Below, piece by piece: positions 8,566 through 15,911 of a DNA stretch of 59,706 nucleotides. The DNA is from Vitreoscilla stercoraria DSM 513. GTDB taxonomy: Bacteria > Pseudomonadota > Gammaproteobacteria > Burkholderiales > Neisseriaceae. Both the position numbers and the translations under genes were made by a program. Under the pieces are notes generated by a model, which was given only the letters and a program-made list of their open reading frames with translations, did no database searches and was not told where the DNA came from. The DNA is taken from NCBI RefSeq assembly GCF_000382305.1, contig NZ_KB908033.1:1-59706 (forward strand), given 5' to 3'. How positions within the stretch are numbered: position 1 is the stretch's first letter; each line of letters starts with the position of its first letter.

Positions 8566-8577
8566 ATTGAATCCAAT
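8566..8577. promoter_or_regulatory. VanO-like operator, vanA side
   Basis: ATTGAATCCAAT matches 11 of 12 bases of ATTGGATCCAAT. It lies two bases upstream of the vanA -35 box and is nearly the reverse complement of the other site. Confidence 0.7.
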
Positions 8578-8579
8578 TA

Positions 8580-8608
8580 TTGACCAAACCAACATTTTTA
8601 TTTACATT
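8580..8608 (+). promoter_or_regulatory. vanA promoter
   Basis: TTGACC (8580-8585), a 17-base spacer and TACATT (8603-8608), about 70 bases before the vanA start and directly beside the operator. Confidence 0.55.
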
Positions 8609-8678
8609 TAAAAACACATAAATCGGCATCGACCGAACCATACCAATAAAGCAATCTAATGCTACAAAGGAATCCTTC

Positions 8679-9731
8679 ATGACCAGCTCTACTTTCATCC
8701 GCAACGCATGGTATGTGGCAGCCCAAAGCGGCGAAATCACAGACAAACCTTTGGGTCGCACCATTTGCAATGAAAAAATCGTCTTGTTTCGAAGTCTCGA
8801 TGGCATTGCCGCCGTCGAAGATTTTTGCCCGCATCGCGGTGCGCCACTGTCATTAGGCTTTGTACAAGATGGGAGCTTGGTATGCGGCTACCATGGCTTG
8901 GAAATGGGTTGCAACGGCAAACCACAAGCGATGCCTTTGCAACGCGTGCAAGGCTTTCCATGCATCAAAGCGTATGCCGTGGTCGAAAAATACGGTTTTG
9001 TATGGTTTTGGGCAGGTGACAAAGACGATGCAGATGAAAGTTTGTTGCCACACTTAGAATGGGCAGAAAGTGACGAATGGGCTTATGGTGGCGGCATTTA
9101 CCACATCAATGCCGATTACCGCTTGATGATTGACAATTTGATGGACTTGACCCACGAAACCTATGTGCATGCATCAAGCATCGGTCAAAAAGAAATCGAC
9201 GAAACCACTTCCAAAACCACCATCAAAAATGAAGTGGTCACCTTAGAGCGTCACATGGAAAACATTTATGCGCCACCATTTTGGCAAAAATGCATGCACT
9301 TGAACCATTTAGACAGCGAACAATTGGTTGACCGTTGGCAACGCTGCCATTTTCATTTACCAAGCAATGTGCACATTGAAGTGGGCGTGGCATTGGCTGG
9401 CAATGGTGGCTACCACGCGCCTGACGATAAAAAAGCCGCCAGCATTGTCGTGGATTTCATCACACCCGAAACCGACACATCACATTGGTATTTTTGGGGT
9501 ATGGCACGCCGCTTTGGTGTGGACGATGCCAACTTAACCGACGTGATTCGCGAAGGACAAGGTAAGATTTTTGGTGAAGATTTGGACATGCTCGAGCAAC
9601 AACAACAAAACTTGCTCAAATACCCTGATCGCAAATTGTTGATGTTGAATATTGATGCAGGTGGCGTACAAGCACGCAAGCTGATTGAGCGCAAAATCCA
9701 AGCCGAGCAAACCGTACAAGCAGAGGGTTAA
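8679..9731 (+). CDS. vanA: vanillate O-demethylase, Rieske oxygenase subunit
   Basis: A 350-residue cytoplasmic oxygenase that demethylates vanillate to protocatechuate and formaldehyde. The Rieske 2Fe-2S ligands are Cys50-x-His52 and Cys69-x2-His72 (CPHRGAPLSLG and CGYHG). The mononuclear iron site is Asp156-x2-His159-x4-His164 in NLMDLTHETYVH. Length and the RNAWYVAA start are typical of VanA. A strong site (AAAGGAAT) precedes the ATG. The stop is followed three bases later by vanB, giving a two-gene operon. A related aryl-ether demethylase specificity cannot be excluded from sequence, but the neighbours favour vanillate. Confidence 0.93.
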   Translation: MTSSTFIRNAWYVAAQSGEITDKPLGRTICNEKIVLFRSLDGIAAVEDFCPHRGAPLSLGFVQDGSLVCGYHGLEMGCNGKPQAMPLQRVQGFPCIKAYAVVEKYGFVWFWAGDKDDADESLLPHLEWAESDEWAYGGGIYHINADYRLMIDNLMDLTHETYVHASSIGQKEIDETTSKTTIKNEVVTLERHMENIYAPPFWQKCMHLNHLDSEQLVDRWQRCHFHLPSNVHIEVGVALAGNGGYHAPDDKKAASIVVDFITPETDTSHWYFWGMARRFGVDDANLTDVIREGQGKIFGEDLDMLEQQQQNLLKYPDRKLLMLNIDAGGVQARKLIERKIQAEQTVQAEG

Positions 9732-9734
9732 AGC

Positions 9735-10685
9735 ATGACGATGACTGTTTTGGTAGAACGTACAGAAACTTTGTGCAACGGCATCAAACTGTTGCAATTG
9801 ATTCATCCTGAAGGTCAAAACTTGCCCACATTTGAAGCAGGTGCACACATTGATGTGCATTTGGGCAACAGTTTGATGCGCCAATACTCTTTGTGCAATT
9901 CGCCGTCTGAACAACACCGTTATCACATTGCAGTGCTGGAAGATGCCCAATCTCGCGGTGGTTCACAATACGTGCACCAACACATCCAAGCAGGACAAAC
10001 GCTGCAAATCAGCGCCCCACGCAATGTGTTTTCACTTGCCCAAACCCACAGCAAAGCGGTTTTGTTGGCAGGTGGTATTGGTATCACGCCACTTTTGGCA
10101 ATGGCAGAACAATTTCTGGTGAATCAGGTTGATTTTCAATTGGTTTATTGCTGTAAAAGTCCTGAACACATTGCGTTTACAGGACGCTTGTCGCAGCCTG
10201 ATTTGCGTGACAAAGTCGTGTTTGTACATGATGATTTGATAAGTCATCCCGAATTGCTACAAGCCTTTTTACCATCAGCCCATGAACACCATCATTTATA
10301 CACCTGTGGCCCCAATGGTTTTATGCAAACTGTTTTTGCACAAGCCAAATCAATCGGTTGGCAAGATGCACAATTGCATCAAGAATCGTTCAAAGCCGAT
10401 TTAAACACCCAAACACACCGACATTTTCAAATCCAAATTGCCAGCAGCGGCGATGTTTTTGATATTCCCGCCACGCAAAGCATCACCCAAACACTGGAAG
10501 AAAACGGCTACTTTATTCCTGTTTCATGCGAGCAAGGCGTCTGCGGCACATGCATCACCCATGTGATTGAAGGCGAAATCGAGCATTGTGACCAATTTTT
10601 AACCGAGGAAGAAAAAGCCTCCAACAAAATTTTCACCCCTTGTTGCTCACGCGCCAAATCGGATTTGTTGGTATTGGACTTGTGA
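9735..10685 (+). CDS. vanB: vanillate O-demethylase reductase subunit
   Basis: A 316-residue electron-transfer partner of VanA. It has an FMN/FAD-binding half (MRQYSLCNSP around residues 48-57), an NAD-binding half (LLAGGIGITPLLAMA near 110-125) and a C-terminal plant-type ferredoxin with CEQGVCGTC plus a distant Cys in TPCCSRA. It passes electrons from NAD(P)H to the Rieske centre. It starts three bases after vanA stops. A complete DUS-like 14-mer (TTTACAGGACGCTT, 10176-10189) is embedded in its coding sequence and encodes FTGRL. A DUS-type terminator follows. Confidence 0.93.
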   Translation: MTMTVLVERTETLCNGIKLLQLIHPEGQNLPTFEAGAHIDVHLGNSLMRQYSLCNSPSEQHRYHIAVLEDAQSRGGSQYVHQHIQAGQTLQISAPRNVFSLAQTHSKAVLLAGGIGITPLLAMAEQFLVNQVDFQLVYCCKSPEHIAFTGRLSQPDLRDKVVFVHDDLISHPELLQAFLPSAHEHHHLYTCGPNGFMQTVFAQAKSIGWQDAQLHQESFKADLNTQTHRHFQIQIASSGDVFDIPATQSITQTLEENGYFIPVSCEQGVCGTCITHVIEGEIEHCDQFLTEEEKASNKIFTPCCSRAKSDLLVLDL

Positions 10686-10705
10686 TTTCAATAGCCATAA
10701 TAACC

Positions 10706-10740
10706 AACAAGCGGCCTGTAAACCTTACAGGCCGCTTGTT
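10706..10740. terminator. DUS-like inverted repeat, GCGGCC variant
   Basis: Arms AACAAGCGGCCTGTAA (10706-10721) and TTACAGGCCGCTTGTT (10725-10740) with a 3-base loop, between convergent vanB and cls. Both arms carry the GCGGCC form. Confidence 0.9.
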
Positions 10741-10755
10741 TTGATTCAATCATCT

Positions 10756-12324
10756 TTACAATAACCAATCAATGGGCAACCATCCCAAAACCGTCACCAC
10801 CCAGCGTTGATACCATTTGGATAAAGGCTCTTGGTGGAGTATTTCTCCTGTTTTGCCATCGTGCCATTCTAATTTGTCCGCATCAGGATTTTTGACCACT
10901 AACCAAGCACTTTGGGGCACCTCGGCTTTAAAAATGTCATCCAAATCGCGCGCCAACTGCGCATCATCTGAAACAATGCCCATTTCGGTATTCAATTTGG
11001 CGGAGCGCGGATCAAAATTGAACGAGCCAATAAACACGCGATTCATATCTGCACTGAAAGTTTTGGCGTGTAAACTGGAACCTGAGCTGCCCAAAAAGCC
11101 AACATTGTTGATGTTTTTACTGCCAATTTCAGGCTTCATTTCATACAACAACACACCATTTTCAACCAAGCGTTTGCGATGTTTGGCATAACCTGAATGC
11201 ACCGCCAACACATCGGTTGCCACCATCGAATTGGTCAAAATGCGCACTTGTTTGCCTTGTCTGGCCAAATTGACAAAATAATCGGTACCCGAATTGGTCG
11301 GTACAAAATAAGGTGAGACGATGTCTAGCGAATGTTCAGGCTCACCTAAAGTCTTGGCGATGCTGTGTAAAATCAGCTCTTCTTTGTCATAAATACCCAA
11401 ACCCTTGCTCGCAGGGTCAACCACAAATTGCGTCGGCACCCAATGCCACAAAGTTTGATTTTTCAAAATTTCATCCAAATCACCCAGCTCTTCTTTGGCT
11501 TGAATGTAACGCACCGCTTCAGGAGATGCCTGCGCTTGTAACAAACTGACTAAGACCAAATCATGTTCCGCTTGCGTAATCGGCTCGACAATCAAATCAA
11601 TCGGATAAGCAGATTGGCTGTCCCAATACTCATCAAATGATTTGGAAACCATTTGCACCAAATCGCCACTGACCAAATTGTCCAAATCGGCAAACAACAC
11701 GCCGTCTGTTGCGCCAAAATACTCATCGCCCACATTGCGCCCACCCAAAACACTGATGCTGTTGTCGGCAATGAAACTTTTGTTGTGCATGCGGCGGTTA
11801 GAGCGCATGAAGTCCGTCAAAAAACCCACCTGTTTGAATGGACGAAACAAAAATGGGTTAAATAAACGCACTTCAATATTTGGATGTGCATTGAGCGCCA
11901 TCAATTCTGTATCCAAACCATTGGTACCATTGTCATCCAACAACAATCGAACTTTGACACCTCGGTCGGCAGCCTCATACAAAGCATGCAAAAGCAACAT
12001 GCCTGTGGTGTCTTTTTTCCAAATATAGTATTGAATATCCAAAGTTTTTTCAGCATCTTGAGCCAAAATCGTGCGTGCTGCAAATGCCAAACGGGGGTCG
12101 GGCAATAGATAAATCCCTGCCAAATCAGGATGGCGTTTTTGTTCTGAGCCAACAGATTGACCCAAGTAAGTTAGATTGATTTCTTCAACGCTCAGCGATT
12201 TGGAAACGCTGCGCCCTTGTAATGATGGCAATGAGCAACCCAACATAGACACTCCAATGATGACAAAAATCACCAATATCAAGCGAAATAAATATTTCAA
12301 TGCCAACTGTAGCCATTTTTTCAT
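10756..12324 (-). CDS. phospholipase D-type cardiolipin synthase (ClsC/YmdC-like)
   Basis: A 522-residue membrane-anchored protein: one N-terminal hydrophobic segment, then two PLD domains. HKD motifs are His180-x-Lys182-x4-Asp187 (HNKSFIAD, followed by GGRN) and His419-x-Lys421-x4-Asp426 (HAKTFSAD, followed by IGSFN). Such enzymes join phosphatidyl groups to make cardiolipin, or act as transphosphatidylases. I chose the ATG at 12324 since GGAG lies seven bases upstream and the first residues form the anchor. A Cys after LG at the end of the anchor might be lipidated. It is a single gene with DUS-type hairpins on both sides. Confidence 0.88.
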   Translation of the reverse strand: MKKWLQLALKYLFRLILVIFVIIGVSMLGCSLPSLQGRSVSKSLSVEEINLTYLGQSVGSEQKRHPDLAGIYLLPDPRLAFAARTILAQDAEKTLDIQYYIWKKDTTGMLLLHALYEAADRGVKVRLLLDDNGTNGLDTELMALNAHPNIEVRLFNPFLFRPFKQVGFLTDFMRSNRRMHNKSFIADNSISVLGGRNVGDEYFGATDGVLFADLDNLVSGDLVQMVSKSFDEYWDSQSAYPIDLIVEPITQAEHDLVLVSLLQAQASPEAVRYIQAKEELGDLDEILKNQTLWHWVPTQFVVDPASKGLGIYDKEELILHSIAKTLGEPEHSLDIVSPYFVPTNSGTDYFVNLARQGKQVRILTNSMVATDVLAVHSGYAKHRKRLVENGVLLYEMKPEIGSKNINNVGFLGSSGSSLHAKTFSADMNRVFIGSFNFDPRSAKLNTEMGIVSDDAQLARDLDDIFKAEVPQSAWLVVKNPDADKLEWHDGKTGEILHQEPLSKWYQRWVVTVLGWLPIDWLL

Positions 12325-12386
12325 TTGAATACTCCAAACAGTCTTTGCTCCAGTCGAAACGCTCACTTGCTGCATCGCAATCAAAA

Positions 12387-12414
12387 AAGCGTCCTGTAAT
12401 GATTACAGGATGAT
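12387..12414. repeat. decayed DUS-like inverted repeat
   Basis: AAGCGTCCTGTAAT (12387-12400) faces GATTACAGGATGATT, with the outer stem lost. It is upstream of cls, not at a 3' end. Confidence 0.7.
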
Positions 12415-12824
12415 TGAAGAGTTTCATTTTAATACCGTCACATCAACCAATTTTCATATCAGCTTGCACACCGACACCACCTCCAACAACCATCATTGAC
12501 TATGGTCTTTATTGGCAGCAGAAATCATTTGGGCAATTTCCCTAAATATGAAGACCAATCAAGCGTTTGGTAATTATTATATTGTGATTGAAAGCCAAAT
12601 TCAGCGTCCTGTAACAGTTTACAGGACGCTTTTTATCGCTCTGACAAATCTGCAAATTTTAATTTAAAAAGACATTGAGCACGCTTGTTCATTCACATGT
12701 CACGACTCAGATAAAATTTGTATATTCCTAAATAGAATTAAAATATCAAAATATATTATTTCACATTATAAAGAAGTGTCATTATAGTTTTAGCATATTT
12801 TATTTGGGTATATGGAATCAAAAA
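12415..12824. other. intergenic region upstream of ssuD
   Basis: This AT-rich region between divergent cls and ssuD holds one DUS-type hairpin (listed) and about 170 bases of AT-rich leader before ssuD. An imperfect palindrome TATTCCTAAATAGAATT lies near 12723-12739 and could bind a sulfur regulator. No gene is seen. Confidence 0.4.
12603..12634. terminator. DUS-like inverted repeat with T run
   Basis: Arms AGCGTCCTGTAA (12603-12614) and TTACAGGACGCT (12619-12630) followed by TTTT. No plus-strand gene lies just upstream, so its terminator role here is unclear. Confidence 0.75.
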
Positions 12825-13988
12825 ATGCAAATCTATTGGTATTTAACCGCGCCCGATGGCGCCCGCCCTTGGTCTAAAGATGGCAACCGCACAGTGAATT
12901 TTCCATACTTAAAACAAGTCGCCCAAGCGGTAGACCATTTGGGCTTCACAGGTGCATTGCTGGCCACGGGTGCGCACGACGCTTGGACTTTGGGCTCGGC
13001 CTTAATCAATGAAACCGAACGCATGAAGTTTTTGATTGCCATTCAACCGGGCATGATTTCACCGACGTTGCTGGCCAAAATGGCGGTGACGTTCAACCAG
13101 TTTTCCAAAGGCCGCTTGCTGTTGAACGTGGTTGGCGGCGACAAAAACACCTTGGGCGCGTATGGCATCCATTTGGAACACGACGAACGTTATGTGTTGA
13201 GCGACGAGTATTTGCAAGCGTTGCGCCCACTTTTGAACGAAGAAGGCGTGACGGTCAAAGGCAAGCACGTGCACATTGAAAATGCCAAATTGGCAGTCGA
13301 CAACGGTGGTTACGCGCCACCTGCTTTGTGGTTTGGCGGCTCGTCACCAGCAGCGCACCAAGTCGCTGCCAAACATGTTGATACGTATTTGAGCTGGGGC
13401 GAAACGCCGCCGCAAGCAGCTGAAAAAATAGCCGAAGTGCGCGATTTCGCTGCCTCTCACGGTCGAAAATTGAAGTTTGGCATTCGCTTGTACGTGATTG
13501 TACGCGAAACCGATGAAAAAGCGTGGCAAGCAGTGGACGAGTTATACGAATCGATGGACGAGGAAGCCATCAACGCGCGCAAAAATTTTGCCAAAGGCTC
13601 GGATTCGGTTGGTCAAAAGCGCATGAGCGAGCTGCACAACAACGTCAAACCTGAAAACCCACGCGATTTGGAAATTTACCCAGGCTTGTGGGCAGGCATC
13701 GGTTTGGTGCGTCCAGGTCCTGGCACTGCGATTGTCGGCAGCCCAGAAACAGTCGAACGCGTCCTGAAAGAATACCAAGCCATTGGCGTGGACGTGTTCA
13801 TTTTGTCGGGCTTTCCATTGCTTGAAGAAGCGTACCGTTTTAGCGAATTGGTGTTGCCACGCTTGCAACTGGACCACGACAACCCTGCTGCCGCACCTGA
13901 AAGCAAACAAAATTACACTTGGGGCAATATTTGGGACCGCCCGATTGACCACAGCGCACAAGAAGCTTCTTTGGAGCAAAACGCATGA
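12825..13988 (+). CDS. ssuD: FMNH2-dependent alkanesulfonate monooxygenase
   Basis: A 387-residue bacterial-luciferase-type flavin monooxygenase that splits alkanesulfonates into aldehyde and sulfite for sulfur supply. Matches to SsuD run through the length: QIYWYLTAPDG at the start, GRLLLNVVGGD (near 98-108), HDERY, WFGGSSPAAHQVA and the C-terminal LSGFPLLEEAYRF. I chose the ATG at 12825 over an in-frame TTG 21 bases earlier because the product then begins like other family members and GGA lies eight bases upstream. It overlaps the next gene by four bases (ATGA). An NADPH:FMN reductase (SsuE) is not found nearby. Confidence 0.9.
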   Translation: MQIYWYLTAPDGARPWSKDGNRTVNFPYLKQVAQAVDHLGFTGALLATGAHDAWTLGSALINETERMKFLIAIQPGMISPTLLAKMAVTFNQFSKGRLLLNVVGGDKNTLGAYGIHLEHDERYVLSDEYLQALRPLLNEEGVTVKGKHVHIENAKLAVDNGGYAPPALWFGGSSPAAHQVAAKHVDTYLSWGETPPQAAEKIAEVRDFAASHGRKLKFGIRLYVIVRETDEKAWQAVDELYESMDEEAINARKNFAKGSDSVGQKRMSELHNNVKPENPRDLEIYPGLWAGIGLVRPGPGTAIVGSPETVERVLKEYQAIGVDVFILSGFPLLEEAYRFSELVLPRLQLDHDNPAAAPESKQNYTWGNIWDRPIDHSAQEASLEQNA

Positions 13989-14809
13989 AAACCGTGACTT
14001 TGGGCAGCCACCCAAACAACTTGTCCTTGTTCGTGCTGCGCCACCGCGGCGTACTTGAAGCGCTGGCAAACGATTTGGGCTACACCATCAAATGGTACGA
14101 TTACGCCAATGGCGGCATCAGCGCGGATTTGTTGGCAGACGGCATCGCCGACGTGGTTGGCACAGGTTGCACGCCGCCCGTGGTCGCTTCGGCACAAGGC
14201 GTGGCGATTCATTACGTTGCTGCTTCTTTGCCTCGCCCTGCCAACAGCGCATTATTAAGTTTACAGCACAACCAATTTACCGATTTGCGCGGCAAAACCA
14301 TTGCCGCGATGGTCGGCTCGTTCACCGACCATTTTTTGGCAACTTTGCTCAATGAGCACGGTTGGAAAAAGTCCGATGTGAAGCTCGTCGATTTGCGCGG
14401 CGAAGCGCCGTTGTTGGCCTTGCAAAACGGCACGATTGACGCGTGGTTGGCGGTCGATCCGTGGTTGCAACCGGGCTTGGCTTTGGATAGCGTGCACGTT
14501 TTGGCACAAGTGGGAACCCACATTCCCAACCGCTCGATTTTTTGGTCACACCAAGCTTGGTCAAACGAAAATGCCGCATTTGAAGCGTGGTTCGTGCAGC
14601 AATTGGCAGAAAACGATTTGTGGATTGCGCAAAACCCCGAACAAGCCGCAGCCTTATTGCAAGAACATTTGCCGAACAATTTATCACGCGAACATTGGCT
14701 CACAACCATTTCACAACGCCAATGGGGCATTGAAGCGGCAAACGACACCGTTTTGGCAGAACAAAACCAACAAAGCTTGGATTTGAAACAAGCAGGCTTC
14801 ATCGCCTAA
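13985..14809 (+). CDS. SsuA-like binding protein without signal peptide
   Basis: A 274-residue protein with the fold of aliphatic sulfonate or nitrate binding proteins (SsuA/TauA): LADGIADVVGTGCTPPVVASA, then LRGKTIAAMVGSFTDHFLATLL and GTIDAWLAVDPWL. It starts at an ATG overlapping the ssuD stop (ATGA) directly with the first beta strand (KTVTLGSHPNNLSLF). The upstream frame holds no other start codon before a stop, so no signal peptide is possible. It may be a cytoplasmic ligand-binding or regulatory protein, or a decayed transporter part. It is co-transcribed with ssuD and the following lipoprotein. Confidence 0.75.
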   Translation: MKTVTLGSHPNNLSLFVLRHRGVLEALANDLGYTIKWYDYANGGISADLLADGIADVVGTGCTPPVVASAQGVAIHYVAASLPRPANSALLSLQHNQFTDLRGKTIAAMVGSFTDHFLATLLNEHGWKKSDVKLVDLRGEAPLLALQNGTIDAWLAVDPWLQPGLALDSVHVLAQVGTHIPNRSIFWSHQAWSNENAAFEAWFVQQLAENDLWIAQNPEQAAALLQEHLPNNLSREHWLTTISQRQWGIEAANDTVLAEQNQQSLDLKQAGFIA

Positions 14810-14842
14810 ACGTCTTACACACATTAAAAAGAATGAAGAATC

Positions 14843-15841
14843 ATGCGTAAATTAGTTTGGAGCGCCTTGCCACTTTTGTTGGCAGGCTTGGTGGCTTGTT
14901 CTGGCGACAACAACAAAGCCGCTTCTGAAAATACCGACAGCCAAAATGCAAAAAAAGTCGTGCGCATTGCCACGTTGAACGGCACATCTGACGTGGTTTT
15001 GGGTCGCGACCGCGGCACATTGGAACAATATTTGGCCTCGAAAAACATCGAAGTCAAATGGGAAGGCCCGTTCAATTCGGCAGCGCCAGCTTACGAAGCC
15101 ATCAACGCCAAAGCCATCGACATTACCGTCGGCAGCAGCTCGGCGTTTGCCAACGTGATTGCCAATGGCGTGCAAATCGACATTTTCGCTTACCAACCGA
15201 TGCCAGCATTTGGCGAAGGCATTGTCGTGGCCAAAGACAGCAACATCAACAGCGTGCACGACTTGGTTGGCAAAAAAGTCGCGGTCAACAAAGGCGGCAC
15301 GGGCGAGTATTTGTTATCGATTGCACTGAAAAACAACAATATTCCAGAAGACAAAGTCGAAAAATCCTACATGTTGCCGTCTGACACAGGCACCGCATTC
15401 TCAGGCAAACACGTCGATGCGTGGGCGACTTGGGACCCTTATTTGTCGGTGGCGCAAGACTTGTACAACGCCAAGATTTTGGTTGGCGGCGGCGATTTAA
15501 AATCGTCCAACGCGGTTGGTTATTTTGCTGATTCAAATTACGCCAAACAAAATCCCGAAGTGATTCAGGCGGTGTTTGAAGGCTTGAAACAAGAAAACGA
15601 TTGGGCCAAAGCCAACCAAGAAGAAGCCGGCAAAGTTTGGGCGAACCGTTTGGGTTACAAAGACAACGCCAACATCGCTTCGAACTTGGGCAAAGTCAAC
15701 ACCGTGCCACTTCGCAGCTTGAGCGATGCCGACGTCGAAGACATTGTCAAATTGGCCCATTGGTACCATGAAAAAGGCATCATCAAAGCCGTTCCCGATG
15801 TCAAAAAGCACGTGATTCAATTGCCTGCAAGCAAGGCTTGA
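14843..15841 (+). CDS. sulfonate-type ABC binding lipoprotein
   Basis: A 332-residue lipoprotein with signal and lipobox LVACS (Cys19). The mature part is SsuA/TauA-like: VVRIATLNGTSDVVLGRDRGTLEQYL, EAINAKAIDITVGSSSAFA, DLVGKKVAVNKGGTGEYLL and HVDAWATWDPYL. It would deliver sulfonates (or a similar oxyanion) to an ABC permease in the inner membrane. It follows the leaderless homologue by 33 bases and ends the ssuD unit, 20 bases before a DUS-type terminator. No permease or ATPase gene is present in the window, so the partner transporter must be elsewhere. Confidence 0.85.
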   Translation: MRKLVWSALPLLLAGLVACSGDNNKAASENTDSQNAKKVVRIATLNGTSDVVLGRDRGTLEQYLASKNIEVKWEGPFNSAAPAYEAINAKAIDITVGSSSAFANVIANGVQIDIFAYQPMPAFGEGIVVAKDSNINSVHDLVGKKVAVNKGGTGEYLLSIALKNNNIPEDKVEKSYMLPSDTGTAFSGKHVDAWATWDPYLSVAQDLYNAKILVGGGDLKSSNAVGYFADSNYAKQNPEVIQAVFEGLKQENDWAKANQEEAGKVWANRLGYKDNANIASNLGKVNTVPLRSLSDADVEDIVKLAHWYHEKGIIKAVPDVKKHVIQLPASKA

Positions 15842-15861
15842 TTTAAGCATGTGCAACAAAC

Positions 15862-15891
15862 AAGCGTCCTGTAAATGTTTACAGGACGCTT
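15862..15891. terminator. DUS-like inverted repeat, terminator
   Basis: Arms AAGCGTCCTGTAAA (15862-15875) and TTTACAGGACGCTT (15878-15891), between the convergent sulfonate unit and the OLD-family gene. Confidence 0.9.
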
Positions 15892-15911
15892 AAACTTAAA
15901 CATAAATATAA

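Noticed and set aside
12804..12826. TTG at 12804 as the ssuD start
   Set aside because: It adds seven residues unlike the family; the ATG at 12825 has a spaced GGA and gives a typical N-terminus.
13542..14802. Long open frames on the minus strand opposite ssuD and its neighbour (up to about 196 codons)
   Set aside because: They are shadows of strongly coding plus-strand genes, have no ribosome sites and encode Cys- and Arg-rich nonsense.
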